DNA of 64,000 nucleotides from DATJIG01 sp035493495 (GCA_035493495.1 DATJIG010000074.1:16554-80553); one strand, 5' to 3'; positions 44,629 to 57,052 are shown, counted from the first letter of the stretch. Numbers and translations: made by a program. The notes: generated from the letters alone by a model not told the origin.

Positions 44629-45405
44629 ATGACCGAGCTCACCGCGGCGTTGTCTGGAGCACTCGTCGGCTTCGTGCTGTCGGTGATCGGCGGTGGAGGA
44701 TCGATCCTCGCAGTGCCGCTGCTCCACTATGTCGTCGGCATTGCCGATCCGCACCGCGCGCTCGGCACGGCGGCACTCGCGGTTGCCGCCAACGCGGCGG
44801 TCAATCTGCTGCACCACGCGCGGGCGGGAACGGTCAAGTGGCCGTGCGCGACGGTGTTCGCCGCGGCTGGCGTCGCCGGCGCACTGGTCGGCGCCCGTGT
44901 CGGCCAGGGCGTCGACGGACGGTTGCTTCTGCTGGCCTTTGCCGTCGCCATGCTCGGCGTCGGTTTCGCGCTCCTGCGCGGTCGTTCCGCCGAAGGCGAT
45001 CCCGGCGTGCGGATTACGCCGGTGATCGCCGCGCGCCTCGTCGTCCTCGGGTTTGCCGCGGGCGCGCTGTCGGGCTTCCTCGGTATCGGCGGCGGCTTCC
45101 TGATCGTGCCCGGACTGATCGCCGGGTCGGGAATGGCGACCCTCAATGCAATCGGGTCGTCGCTGCTGGGAATCGCCGCTTTCGGCTTCGCGACGGCGTC
45201 GAGCTATGCCGTCGCCGGGCTCGTCGACATCCGCATTGCGCTCCTGTTTCTGGTCGGAGGTGCGATGGGCGGCTGGTTCGGCGTCGCCGCCGCCCTGCGC
45301 CTTGCCCGTTACAAGGGGGCGCTCGACAGAGGCTTCGCGGTGCTGCTGCTTGCGCTTGCGCTCGCGGTCATGGCCCAAAGCCTTCGCAGTCTCGGGTGGC
45401 TGTAG
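44629..45405 (+). CDS. TauE/SafE-family sulfite exporter
   Basis: A 258-residue inner-membrane protein with about eight helices arranged as two repeats; each has a glycine-rich motif (GGGGSILAVPLL near residue 22 and LGIGGGFLIVPGLI near residue 151). In bigR operons this family exports the sulfite made by persulfide dioxygenase and rhodanese. It follows the rhodanese gene by 7 bases and converges on the ClC gene with only 4 bases between stops. Confidence 0.9.
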   Translation: MTELTAALSGALVGFVLSVIGGGGSILAVPLLHYVVGIADPHRALGTAALAVAANAAVNLLHHARAGTVKWPCATVFAAAGVAGALVGARVGQGVDGRLLLLAFAVAMLGVGFALLRGRSAEGDPGVRITPVIAARLVVLGFAAGALSGFLGIGGGFLIVPGLIAGSGMATLNAIGSSLLGIAAFGFATASSYAVAGLVDIRIALLFLVGGAMGGWFGVAAALRLARYKGALDRGFAVLLLALALAVMAQSLRSLGWL

Positions 45406-45409
45406 CGGC

Positions 45410-47266
45410 TCATCGCGGCCCGAACAGCATGCTGTCGCCGAGCTCCTCGGCGCGGGCGCGCTCCAGCTCCTGGTTATACATGCGAAGCGCGTACGACTCG
45501 GTGACAAATCCGATCACCCGCCGGTCGGCTATCGACGCGACCACCGGCAGCGTCTCGAGCTCCGACGAGACGAACCGCTCGAGCGCCCCGCGCACCATCT
45601 GGCTCGGCAGCAGGTATTGCTCCTCGTCCTGCTTGAGCTCGCGGATCGCCTTGACGTCGGCGTCGTCGTCGAGGTCGGCGACGTAGGCGTCGCTGGTGTT
45701 CACCAGCCCGGAATACTGGCCATTCTCGTCGAGCACGAAGACGTACTTCACGCTGCCCAGCGCAAAGCGCCGGCGGAACTCCGAAATCGACATCGTCTCC
45801 GGGACGGTGTTGACGTCGCGCCGCATGATCTTGGCGACGGTGAGGTCGTGCATCCAGCCGATATCGGCGGCGCCGCGGATCGGCACGCCGCGGATGTGGA
45901 AGCGCCAGGTCGCGAACGAGTAGCCGAAGGTGAAGCGGACCACGGTGACGGCGAAGATCACCGCCACCATCACGCCCATGGCGACGTAGAAGTCGGCGGT
46001 CATCTCGAGGACCAGCAGGATCATCGTCACCGGCGCGCCGACCACCGCGGCGGCGACCGCGCCCATGCCGACCAGCGTGTAGGCGAGCACGTCGAGGTGG
46101 AGCGACGGCAGCGCCAGCGCCGCGAGCCCGCCGATGGCACCGCCGAACAGCGTGCCGATGAACAGCGAGGTCGAGAACAGGCCGCCGCGGAAACCCGAGC
46201 CGATCGACACCGCCGAGGCCATGGCTTTGGCGGGGATCAGCGCCAGCAGCGCGAACGGCGAGAAGCCGAGGCCGAGCACCGCCTCCATGGCGCCGTGGCC
46301 GCTGCCGAGTACCTGGGGGAAGAAGAACGCGGTGCCGCCGAGCACCACGCCGCCGATCGCCGGCCGCAGCCAGATCGGCACCGACCAGGCGCGGAAACCA
46401 CGCTCGATCCAGGTGACGGCGATCATGATGGCGATGCCGAGGCCCGCCGCGGCGATGCCGAGCAGGCCGAACAACGCGTAATCCCAGCCGCCGATCTGGA
46501 CCGATGTCGCGGTCAGGAAGATCGGCTCCGATCCCAGCAACCAGCGCGAGGTGAAGGCGCCGCCGAGCGCCGCGACCGTCACAGGCGCCAGCACCGCCGG
46601 CGAGTACATGCCTATCACCAGCTCGAAAGCGTAAAACGCGCCGGCGAGCGGGGCGTTGAACGCCGCGGCGATGGCCGCCGCGGCGCCGCAGCCGACCAAG
46701 GTCCGCAGGTCGCTGCGTCGGACCCGAAGCACCCGACCGGCGGTCGAGGCGAGTCCGGCGCCGATCTGGGTGTACGCCGCCTCCATGCCGACCGAGGCGC
46801 CGAAGCCGCCCGACAACAGAGTCAGGATCGCGAGATTGATGCTGTCGACCAGCGACAGCCGTCCGCCATAGAGGGCATTGGCCTCGATCGCGTCGACCAT
46901 TTCGCGGGGTCGCCAGGTGCGGATCAGCACCGTGACGAGGCCGACGACGAGGCCGCCCACGATCGGCACCGCGATGACGTAGCGCCAGTCGAGTCCGATG
47001 CCCTCGCTCAGCAGTTGGCCGCTCGGCATGCGAAACACCGTCTCGTGCAGCCACTGCATCATGACGTGCAGCACGACAACGCCGGCGCCGATGGCGATGC
47101 CCATCGCCGCGGCGAGGCCGATCAGCGCGATCTGGTTGTTGCGAAGCTTGCGGCGCTCGAGGTCCCACATGAGCGCCCGCCAGCGCACGCGGGCGGCCTG
47201 GTGCGCCTCCTTGATGGAGTTGCCCGAGGGGACCAGACGAGGAATGAGGGTGCCGAAATCGATCAC
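45410..47266 (-). CDS. ClC-family ion channel/antiporter with C-terminal CBS pair
   Basis: A 618-residue membrane protein with about ten to twelve helices (residues 45-450) and two CBS domains (about 480-600), which usually bind adenine nucleotides. The ClC fold is clear, with a gating-type Glu in GASVGMEAAYTQIGAG near residue 163. The canonical chloride-binding motifs differ: GSGIP is not seen, GREGP reads VGMEAA, and GxFxP reads GGLFSTS. It may therefore move a different anion or differ in coupling. It stands alone, facing the TauE gene. Confidence 0.88.
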   Translation of the reverse strand: MIDFGTLIPRLVPSGNSIKEAHQAARVRWRALMWDLERRKLRNNQIALIGLAAAMGIAIGAGVVVLHVMMQWLHETVFRMPSGQLLSEGIGLDWRYVIAVPIVGGLVVGLVTVLIRTWRPREMVDAIEANALYGGRLSLVDSINLAILTLLSGGFGASVGMEAAYTQIGAGLASTAGRVLRVRRSDLRTLVGCGAAAAIAAAFNAPLAGAFYAFELVIGMYSPAVLAPVTVAALGGAFTSRWLLGSEPIFLTATSVQIGGWDYALFGLLGIAAAGLGIAIMIAVTWIERGFRAWSVPIWLRPAIGGVVLGGTAFFFPQVLGSGHGAMEAVLGLGFSPFALLALIPAKAMASAVSIGSGFRGGLFSTSLFIGTLFGGAIGGLAALALPSLHLDVLAYTLVGMGAVAAAVVGAPVTMILLVLEMTADFYVAMGVMVAVIFAVTVVRFTFGYSFATWRFHIRGVPIRGAADIGWMHDLTVAKIMRRDVNTVPETMSISEFRRRFALGSVKYVFVLDENGQYSGLVNTSDAYVADLDDDADVKAIRELKQDEEQYLLPSQMVRGALERFVSSELETLPVVASIADRRVIGFVTESYALRMYNQELERARAEELGDSMLFGPR

Positions 47267-47327
47267 GCGACGCTCGTAGCCATGACGCCCGGGACCGTAG
47301 CCTCGGGGGAAGCCGGTGAACGTGCGG

Positions 47328-48509
<1,182 letters not shown>

Positions 48510-48661
48510 GTCGGGTGTCCTGAAGGCGCCAAGCCGTTGGAATCCCGAGTGCAAGAAACGGGTCCGGCTCGCGTTGCGCTTACCTATCCCCTGTCATATA
48601 AGGCGAGGCCCGCTCCGGCAACACGGACGAGGGCAATGCGTTGGTTCAGCGGAGAGTCAGA

Positions 48662-49822
48662 ATGCCGTGGACGAATCAGGGTGGCGGTGGCGGTGGCGGC
48701 GGGGGCGGGGGACCTTGGGGCGGCGGTGGCAGCGGCGGTAGTCGCGGACCCGGCGGTCAAGGCCCGTGGAATCGTGGCCCGCAGCCGCCCGATCTCGAGG
48801 ACCTGCTGCGGCGCAGCCAGGACCGGTTCCGTAAGATCTTTCCGGGCGGCACCAGCAGCTCGCGCAGCGTCATCTTCATCGTGCTCGCGGCGATCGTGGT
48901 GTGGCTCGCCTCGGGCATCTACCGCGTCCAGCCGGACGAGCAGGGCGTCGTCCTGCGCTTCGGCCAGTGGCTGCCAGACCGGACCACGCAGTCGGGCCTT
49001 CACTATCACCTGCCGTACCCAATCGAGACCGTGCTGACGCCGAAGGTGACCACGGTCAATCGCATCGATGTCGGCTTCCGCGCCAACGCGTCGGGCTCCG
49101 CGTCGCGCGCCGAAGAGGCGCTGATGCTGACCGGCGACGAGAACATCGTCGACATCAACTTCACCGTGTTCTGGGTCATCAAGGACGCGGGCCAGTTCCT
49201 GTTCAACGTCCGCGATCCCGAAGAGACGGTGAAGGCGATGGCCGAGTCGGCCATGCGCGAGGTCATCGGCCGCTCCAAGATCCAGCAGGTCCTGGCGGAG
49301 GAGCGCGCGCAGATCGAGGTCAGCACCCGCGGGCTGCTCCAGCAGATTCTCGATCATTACGGCAGCGGCATCGACATCACGCAACTCCAGCTGCAGAAGG
49401 TCGATCCGCCGGCGCCGGTGGTCGACGCTTTCCGCGACGTGCAGCGCGCCCGCGCCGACGCCGAGCGCGCCCGCAACGAGGCCGAGGGCTATGCCAACGA
49501 CATCCTGCCGCGCGCCCGCGGCGACGCCGAGCGCATCGTCCAGGAGGGCGAGGCCTACAAGCAGGAGGTGGTTGCGCGGGCCCAGGGTGACGCGCAGCGC
49601 TTCCTCTCCGTCTACGAGCAGTACCGCCAGGCGAAGGACGTCACCACGCGTCGCATCTATCTCGAGACGATGGAGCAGATCCTGAGCCACGCGAACAAGA
49701 TGATCCTCGATCAGAAGGTCGGTTCCGGCGCGGTTCCCTACCTGCCGCTCCCGGGTCTCGCTCCGACGCCGAAGCCGCTGGAGCAGTCCGGCAACCAATC
49801 CTCCCCATCCACCGGGCGCTGA
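48662..49822 (+). CDS. hflK: FtsH-protease modulator HflK
   Basis: A 386-residue SPFH/band-7 protein. It has a glycine-rich N-terminal region (residues 6-40), one membrane helix (about 64-82), a periplasmic SPFH domain and a coiled-coil C-terminal half rich in Ala, Glu and Arg. HflK and HflC form a large ring around FtsH in the inner membrane. GGAGAG precedes ATG 48662. hflC follows after 9 bases. Confidence 0.96.
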   Translation: MPWTNQGGGGGGGGGGGPWGGGGSGGSRGPGGQGPWNRGPQPPDLEDLLRRSQDRFRKIFPGGTSSSRSVIFIVLAAIVVWLASGIYRVQPDEQGVVLRFGQWLPDRTTQSGLHYHLPYPIETVLTPKVTTVNRIDVGFRANASGSASRAEEALMLTGDENIVDINFTVFWVIKDAGQFLFNVRDPEETVKAMAESAMREVIGRSKIQQVLAEERAQIEVSTRGLLQQILDHYGSGIDITQLQLQKVDPPAPVVDAFRDVQRARADAERARNEAEGYANDILPRARGDAERIVQEGEAYKQEVVARAQGDAQRFLSVYEQYRQAKDVTTRRIYLETMEQILSHANKMILDQKVGSGAVPYLPLPGLAPTPKPLEQSGNQSSPSTGR

Positions 49823-49831
49823 GGCACAGCC

Positions 49832-50731
49832 ATGAAGACCAACACCCTTGCGGTTACGGCCGTGGCGGTCCTGGCGCTGGTGCTCCTGGCGCTCGCCACA
49901 TCCCTGTTCACCGTCAATCAGACCCAGCAGGCGCTGGTGCTGCAGTTCGGCGAACTCAAGCGCGTCATCAAGGAGCCGGGCCTCAAGTTAAAGGTCCCGC
50001 TGATGCAGAACGTCGTCTACATCGACAACCGCGTGCTCGATCTCGATCCGCCGGCGGAGGAAGTGATCGCCTCCGACCAGAAGCGCATCGTCGTCGACGC
50101 GGTCGCCCGGTACCGCATCAACGATCCGCTCAAATTCCTGCAAACCGTCGGCAACGAGTCGGGCCTGCAGGCGCGGTTGTCGCGCATCGTCAATGGCTCG
50201 TTGCGCAATGTCATTGGCAACTACACGCTGCTCGACGTCCTGTCGGAGAAGCGCGCGGCGATCATGTCGGAGATCCGCGACCAGGTGAACGGTGAGGTAT
50301 CGGGGTTCGGCGTCTCCGTCATCGACGTCCGGCTGCGGCGCGCCGACCTGCCGCAGGCCAACTCCGACGCGATCTTCCAACGCATGCGCTCGGAGCGCGA
50401 TCGCGAGGCCAAGCAGGCCCGCGCCGAGGGCGCCGAGATCGCCCAGCGCATCCGCGCCCGCGCCGAGCGCGAGCGCACGGTCATCACCGCCGAGGCCCAG
50501 AAGACGTCGCAGATCGTCCGAGGCGAGGGCGACGCGCAGTCGGTGAAGATCTACGCCGACGCGTTCGGCCGCGATCCGCAGTTCTTCGCTTTCTACCGTT
50601 CGATGGAGGCCTACCGCAAAGCGCTCGGCGGCGACAACACGACCATGGTGCTGGCGCCGGATTCGGAGTTCTTCCGGTTCTTCAACCTGTCCGAGCCGAA
50701 CGCCGATCCGCGTCCCGCACAGCGCCGGTGA
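49832..50731 (+). CDS. hflC: FtsH-protease modulator HflC
   Basis: A 299-residue partner of HflK. It has an N-terminal membrane helix (about 6-24) followed by the SPFH domain, which begins TQQALVLQFGELKRV, and a coiled-coil region with the family segment SERDREAKQARAEGAE near 190. Order and spacing with hflK are normal, and degP follows 231 bases later, a common arrangement in alphaproteobacteria. Confidence 0.96.
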   Translation: MKTNTLAVTAVAVLALVLLALATSLFTVNQTQQALVLQFGELKRVIKEPGLKLKVPLMQNVVYIDNRVLDLDPPAEEVIASDQKRIVVDAVARYRINDPLKFLQTVGNESGLQARLSRIVNGSLRNVIGNYTLLDVLSEKRAAIMSEIRDQVNGEVSGFGVSVIDVRLRRADLPQANSDAIFQRMRSERDREAKQARAEGAEIAQRIRARAERERTVITAEAQKTSQIVRGEGDAQSVKIYADAFGRDPQFFAFYRSMEAYRKALGGDNTTMVLAPDSEFFRFFNLSEPNADPRPAQRR

Positions 50732-50834
50732 ATGGGACCGGTGAGGGGCCCCGTAAGGCTCGCTGACGGAGCCCGGAACGCGTGCCGCGCGGTGTCGTTA
50801 GTCCTCGTTAAAGCCCACCAATTGCTGCGTATTG

Positions 50835-50860
50835 ACCCCGGGGGGAGCGTTCCCCGGGGT
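50835..50860 (+). promoter_or_regulatory. GC-rich hairpin between hflC and degP
   Basis: ACCCCGGGG and CCCCGGGGT form a perfect 9-bp stem around an 8-base loop about 100 bases before degP. There is no T-run. It may partly separate degP expression from hflKC. Confidence 0.5.
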
Positions 50861-50962
50861 GCCATATTTCCACCACAATGCGCGGGCAACACGGACGCAT
50901 TTCCCGCCCCGCTTTGCCGTTCCGGCCCGTCCCGCGGGTCGCGTTATTCGGAGGTCATGTTG

Positions 50963-52444
50963 ATGGTTCCGGTCCTTCGCTCGTTGGCGTCGGGTATTCG
51001 TGGCGGCGTGGGCATCCTTGCCGTCGCGGGCCTGATGATCGCCACCCCCCATGCTCCGGCGCAGGCGCGCGGGCCCGAGGGATTTGCCGATCTCGCCGAG
51101 CGGCTGCTGCCCGCGGTGGTCAACATTTCGTCGACCTCGGTGTCGCGCGAGCGCGCCCAGCGCGGCCCGGAGATCCCGCAGTTCCCGCCGGGGTCGCCGT
51201 TCGAGGAATTCTTCAAGGACTTCCTCGACCGTAACCGCCCCGACGCTCCGCCGCGGCGCGTCACGTCGCTCGGCTCGGGCTTCATCATCGACTCCACAGG
51301 CTACGTCGTGACCAACAATCACGTCATCGACGACGCCGAGGAGATCACCGTCATCCTCCAGGACAACACCACGCTCAAGGCGAAGCTGGTCGGCAAGGAC
51401 ACCAAGACCGACATCGCGCTCCTCAAGGTCGATACCGACAAGAAGCTGACATCGGTGAAGTTCGGCGATTCCGACAAGGCGCGCGTCGGCGACTGGGTGA
51501 TGGCGATCGGCAATCCGTTCGGATTGGGCGGCACGGTGACCGCGGGCATCCTGTCGGCTCGCGCCCGCGACATCAATTCGGGTCCGTATGACGACTATCT
51601 GCAGACCGACGCGTCGATCAACACCGGCAACTCCGGCGGTCCGATGTTCAACATGGATGGCGACGTCATCGGCGTGAACACCGCGATCCTGTCGCCGAGC
51701 GGCGGCTCGATCGGCATCGGCTTCGCAATCCCGTCGCGTCTGGTGATGACCGTCGTCGATCAGCTCCGCCAGTTCGGCGTGACCAAGCGCGGCTGGCTCG
51801 GTGTGCGCATCCAGACCGTCACCGACGACATCGCCGAAAATCTCGGTCTGTCGAAGGCGCGCGGCGCGCTGGTCGCCGGCGTCACCGAAGGTGGCCCGGC
51901 CGAAAAGGCCGGCATCGAAGCGGGCGACGTGGTTACCAAGTTTGACGGCAAGGACGTGCCTGACATGCGCCGTCTGCCGCGCATCGTCGCCGAGACGCCG
52001 ATCGACAAGGAAGTCCCGGTCGAGGTCTGGCGCAAGGGCAAGGCCACCAACGTCAAGGTCAAGGTCGGCGAACTCAAGGAGGAGGAGCAGCAGGCCAAGG
52101 ACGAGAATGCGCCGCAACCCGAGGCGACGCCGCGCGACACCGCGACGGTGCTCGGCCTGACGCTGTCGTCGCTGACCTCGCCGCTGCGTGACCGCTATAA
52201 GCTCGATCCCAACCTCAAGGGCGTGCTCATCACCCAGGTGGCGAACGATTCGCCGGCGCGCGGCCAAGGCCTGAGCCCGGGCGACGTCATCCTCGAGGCA
52301 GCGTCGAAGAAGGTTTCGTCGCCCAAGGAGGTGCAGGCGGCGGTTGAGGACGCCAAGTCCAAGAAGCGCAAATCGGTCCTGCTGATGGTCGAGGGGCGCA
52401 ACGGCCAGAACTTCGTCGTGCTTCCGATCGAGGCGAAGCGCTAG
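50963..52444 (+). CDS. degP: DegP/HtrA-family periplasmic serine protease
   Basis: A 493-residue Do-like protease. The signal peptide ends near APAQA (residue 35). The trypsin-like domain has H120 (TNNHV), D150 (KTDIALL) and S224 (NTGNSGGP). Two PDZ domains follow at about 275-370 and 395-485, with a charged linker between. It degrades or refolds damaged envelope proteins. I prefer ATG 50963 because GGAGG lies 8 bases upstream; ATG 50957 is also possible. A rho-independent terminator follows. Confidence 0.96.
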   Translation: MVPVLRSLASGIRGGVGILAVAGLMIATPHAPAQARGPEGFADLAERLLPAVVNISSTSVSRERAQRGPEIPQFPPGSPFEEFFKDFLDRNRPDAPPRRVTSLGSGFIIDSTGYVVTNNHVIDDAEEITVILQDNTTLKAKLVGKDTKTDIALLKVDTDKKLTSVKFGDSDKARVGDWVMAIGNPFGLGGTVTAGILSARARDINSGPYDDYLQTDASINTGNSGGPMFNMDGDVIGVNTAILSPSGGSIGIGFAIPSRLVMTVVDQLRQFGVTKRGWLGVRIQTVTDDIAENLGLSKARGALVAGVTEGGPAEKAGIEAGDVVTKFDGKDVPDMRRLPRIVAETPIDKEVPVEVWRKGKATNVKVKVGELKEEEQQAKDENAPQPEATPRDTATVLGLTLSSLTSPLRDRYKLDPNLKGVLITQVANDSPARGQGLSPGDVILEAASKKVSSPKEVQAAVEDAKSKKRKSVLLMVEGRNGQNFVVLPIEAKR

Positions 52445-52446
52445 CG

Positions 52447-52500
52447 TTCCGTAAGGGGCTTACGGAAACGGGCGCCTTCCGGCGCCCGTTTTCATTTTGA
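52447..52500. terminator. Double hairpin terminator between degP and serB
   Basis: The first stem is TTCCGTAAG / CTTACGGAA (52447-52467). It is followed at once by ACGGGCGCC-TTCC-GGCGCCCGT (52468-52489), with TTTCATTTT after it. The second hairpin plus T-rich tail is a good rho-independent terminator for degP. It abuts the serB stop, so it may serve both convergent genes. Confidence 0.85.
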
Positions 52501-53397
52501 GGGCTGGACGCGGGAGACGATCTCGTCGTCGCGATAGCCCTGCAGATACAGGAGACTGCGAAGATCACCGTGGATGATTCGGATCTTTGCCGCCGCGGCA
52601 ACCGCGGGCTTGGCGTGGAACGCGACACCGAGCCCGGCCGCCTTCAGCATCGGCAGGTCGTTCGCGCCGTCGCCGACGGTGACCGCGTCCTCGGGCGTGA
52701 GTCCGCGATTGCCGGCGAGCTTGCGCAGCGCCGCTTCCTTAGCCTCGCGGCCGAGGATTGGCTCGGCCACACGGCCCATGAGATGACCGCCCAGCACGAC
52801 GAGCTCGTTCGCCTGATGCGTATCGAATCCCAGCCGTTCCTTGATCCGGCCCGTGAACCAGGTGAAGCCGCCCGAGACCAGCGCCGTGTACGCGCCGTGC
52901 GCGCGCATGGTCGCGACGAGCTGCGGCGCTCCGGGCATGATGCGCACGCGCTGCATCGCCGCATTCAGGACCGATTCGGGAAGCCCGCGCAGCAGTACCA
53001 CGCGTTCGCGCACGGCGGCGGCGAAGTCGAGCTCGCCGTTCATTGCCCGGCGGGTGATGTCGGCGACGCGGTCGCGCGCGCCGACGAAGTCCGCGAGCTC
53101 GTCCAGCATCTCGTTCTCGATAATGGTCGATTCCATGTCGGCGACGAGCATCTTCTTGCGGCGGCCTTCGGCGGGCACGACGTTGACATCGACGGGCTGA
53201 TCGTCGAGCGCCGCATGGGCGCGCTTGGCGACGGCCTCGGGATCGCCGTCGAAGGCGATGTCGCACGCGCGCGACGGCGCGAGCCACACCGGGGCCGCGA
53301 TGGGCGCCGCGCGGGCCGCCTCGTCGGCGGCCAGTTCGGCTGTGCTGTTCGCAAGGGTGCCGCCGCTCGCGGCAATGAGAGACAGGACGAAACGCAT
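52492..53397 (-). CDS. serB: Phosphoserine phosphatase
   Basis: A 301-residue HAD-fold phosphatase, the last step of serine synthesis. An N-terminal ACT-like part (about 1-75) precedes the catalytic domain. The motif I nucleophile is D87, but the usual second Asp is Glu (DMEST at 87-91). Motif II Ser lies in SGGFTWF, the Lys in GREAKE, and GDGANDLPML provides motif III. I chose ATG 53397 (MRFVLSL); ATG 53406 is possible and no ribosome site is obvious. It is divergent from miaA, a common arrangement. Confidence 0.93.
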   Translation of the reverse strand: MRFVLSLIAASGGTLANSTAELAADEAARAAPIAAPVWLAPSRACDIAFDGDPEAVAKRAHAALDDQPVDVNVVPAEGRRKKMLVADMESTIIENEMLDELADFVGARDRVADITRRAMNGELDFAAAVRERVVLLRGLPESVLNAAMQRVRIMPGAPQLVATMRAHGAYTALVSGGFTWFTGRIKERLGFDTHQANELVVLGGHLMGRVAEPILGREAKEAALRKLAGNRGLTPEDAVTVGDGANDLPMLKAAGLGVAFHAKPAVAAAAKIRIIHGDLRSLLYLQGYRDDEIVSRVQPSK

Positions 53398-53498
53398 GGC
53401 GCGCATATTGGGTGCGGTGTCGCGGCTTGGCAAGCGTGCCGCGCCGCGCTTCGGCCCGCCGAGTCGCGCCCCCGATTGTCCCTGAGGTACGATGGAGT

Positions 53499-54455
53499 AT
53501 GGGCGTGACCACAAAGCCAATCGTGATCGTTGCCGGGCCGACGGCCAGCGGAAAGTCGGCGCTGGCGCTGCGGCTCGCCGAAGACTTCGGCGGCACGATC
53601 ATCAACGCCGACTCGATGCAGGTCTACGAGGGCATCGAGATCATCACCAGCCAGCCCGATGCGGACGCGCGCGAGCGCAGGCCGCACCGCCTCTACGGCG
53701 TGCTCGATCCCGCCGATCCGTGCTCGACCGCGCGCTGGCGCGATCTCGCCCGCGCCGAGATCGCGCGTACGGAGGAGGCGGGGCGCCTGCCGATCCTGGT
53801 GGGCGGCACCGGGCTCTACCTGCGCACCCTGATGAGCGGCATCGCGGACCTGCCGCCGATCGCCGACGAGGCGCGCAGCAAGGCGCGCCGTCGCCACGCC
53901 GATCTCGGAGGAGCCGCGTTCCGCATCGAACTTGCGACGCTCGATCGGGAGTCGGCCGAGCGGCTCCATGCCAGCGACACCCAGCGACTGATCCGCGCCT
54001 ACGAGGTGGCGGTCGGGACGGGAACGTCGCTGTCCGAATGGCAGCGCCGCGCCAACGCCGATGGTGCCGCATCCGATCTCGCGGCGTTCACGATCGTGCT
54101 CGATCCCCCGCGCGAGGGACTGCGCACCACCATCGCGACGCGGCTCGCGGCCATGGTGAAAGCAGGCGCCGTCGACGAGGTGCGGGCACTAATGGCGCGC
54201 CAGCTTCCCGACGATCGGCCGGCGATGAAGGCGCTCGGCGTGCGCGAGTTTGCCGCGCACCTCGCCGGACTGTCGTCGCTGGACGAGGCGATTGCCGCGA
54301 CGGCGATTGCAACCGCGCAGTACGCGAAGCGCCAGTCGACCTGGTTCCGGCATCAGACCGAGCCCGATATTCTGCTAAACGCGAAATTTTCGGAAAGCGC
54401 ATACCCAGAATTAACTTCTAAAGTTTCAAAGTTTCTCTTGACGGCGAAAGATTGA
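53499..54455 (+). CDS. miaA: tRNA dimethylallyltransferase
   Basis: A 318-residue MiaA, which puts a dimethylallyl group on A37 of tRNAs reading U-starting codons. The P-loop GPTASGKS is at residues 13-20, DSMQVYEG binds the tRNA base, and VGGTGLYLRTL is conserved. Start choice is close: ATG 53499 has GGAG only four bases away, while GTG 53505 has better spacing. It is divergent from serB. The strong terminator at 54480 follows, which separates it from ilvB. Confidence 0.95.
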   Translation: MGVTTKPIVIVAGPTASGKSALALRLAEDFGGTIINADSMQVYEGIEIITSQPDADARERRPHRLYGVLDPADPCSTARWRDLARAEIARTEEAGRLPILVGGTGLYLRTLMSGIADLPPIADEARSKARRRHADLGGAAFRIELATLDRESAERLHASDTQRLIRAYEVAVGTGTSLSEWQRRANADGAASDLAAFTIVLDPPREGLRTTIATRLAAMVKAGAVDEVRALMARQLPDDRPAMKALGVREFAAHLAGLSSLDEAIAATAIATAQYAKRQSTWFRHQTEPDILLNAKFSESAYPELTSKVSKFLLTAKD

Positions 54456-54479
54456 CGCTTTAGGTTCCGCGCAGCTTGA

Positions 54480-54508
54480 ACGGGGCCAGTCATGCTGGCC
54501 CCGTTTGT
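54480..54508 (+). terminator. Rho-independent terminator after miaA
   Basis: ACGGGGCCAG and CTGGCCCCGT form a perfect 10-bp stem with the loop TCATG, followed by TTGT. It begins 24 bases after the miaA stop and lies about 75 bases before ilvB. It could act as an ilvB attenuator if transcription started within miaA, but no separate leader peptide was seen. Confidence 0.8.
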
Positions 54509-54578
54509 CGTCCCCGTGGCTGCGTTTCGAAGCGGCAATTTCTCGTCGATGCTTGTGGGTTGGGATCGGAGTGGTGTG

Positions 54579-56351
<1,773 letters not shown>

Positions 56352-56358
56352 TCGCGTT

Positions 56359-56378
56359 GCGCCCGCGGCTGCGGGCGC
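56359..56378 (+). promoter_or_regulatory. Hairpin between ilvB and ilvN
   Basis: GCGCCCGC-GGCT-GCGGGCGC, with an alternative outer pairing GATCGC/GCGATC, lies just after the ilvB stop. There is no T-run. It may adjust the ratio of large to small subunit. Confidence 0.45.
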
Positions 56379-56455
56379 GATCGCTTGGGCGCGCTCACAT
56401 CGAACTCGAATCGAACAAGACAAGAACAAGACAATACGTGCTGAAAGGGTTGAGG

Positions 56456-56971
56456 GTGGCCAACAACACCAGTGACATCCGCGTTCACACGATCGCGGTG
56501 GTGGTCGACAACGAAGCCGGCGTGCTCGCGCGCGTCATCGGGCTGTTCTCCGGACGCGGCTACAACATCGAGAGCCTGACGGTCGCGGAGATCGATCCCG
56601 AGAACCGTCGCTCGCGCATCACCATCGTGACCTCCGGCACGCCGCAGGTGGTCGAGCAGATCAAGGCGCAGCTCCGCCGTTTGGTGCCGGTGCACTCGGT
56701 CGCCGACCTGACCATGGACGGCCCCGCGGTCGAGCGCGAGCTCGCCCTGGTGAAGGTCGTGGCGAGCGGCGAGAAGCGTGTCGAATCGCTCCGCATTGCC
56801 GACGTGTTCCGCGCTGGGGTGGTCGATTCGACCACCAAGTCGTTCACGTTCGAGATCACCGGCTCGACCGAAAAGATCAATGCTTTCATCAAGTTGATGG
56901 GGCCGTTGGGGCTCAAGGACCTGTCGCGCACCGGGGTGGTTGCTATTGCCCGGGGCGAAAAGCCCATCTAA
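56456..56971 (+). CDS. ilvN: Acetolactate synthase, small regulatory subunit
   Basis: A 171-residue regulatory subunit. The N-terminal ACT domain (about residues 8-80) contains the conserved NEAGVLARVIGLFSGRGYNI, which binds valine for feedback control; the C-terminal domain follows. I chose GTG 56456 because AAAGG lies at suitable distance; GTG 56438 lacks a ribosome site. It lies 104 bases after ilvB and 81 before ilvC, so the three genes are probably one operon. Confidence 0.93.
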   Translation: MANNTSDIRVHTIAVVVDNEAGVLARVIGLFSGRGYNIESLTVAEIDPENRRSRITIVTSGTPQVVEQIKAQLRRLVPVHSVADLTMDGPAVERELALVKVVASGEKRVESLRIADVFRAGVVDSTTKSFTFEITGSTEKINAFIKLMGPLGLKDLSRTGVVAIARGEKPI

Positions 56972-57052
56972 AACACCAGCCCCGCACACACCCGCCCCTC
57001 CGAGGGGCCCTCTGGGCCTGCTTCGCGGGACGTCCAACCAAGGAATACGCTC

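Noticed and set aside
54480..54578. An ilvB attenuator with leader peptide
   Set aside because: The hairpin has a terminator shape but directly follows miaA. The only nearby frame with Val and Leu codons starts in the hairpin loop and runs straight into ilvB, so it is not a separate leader.
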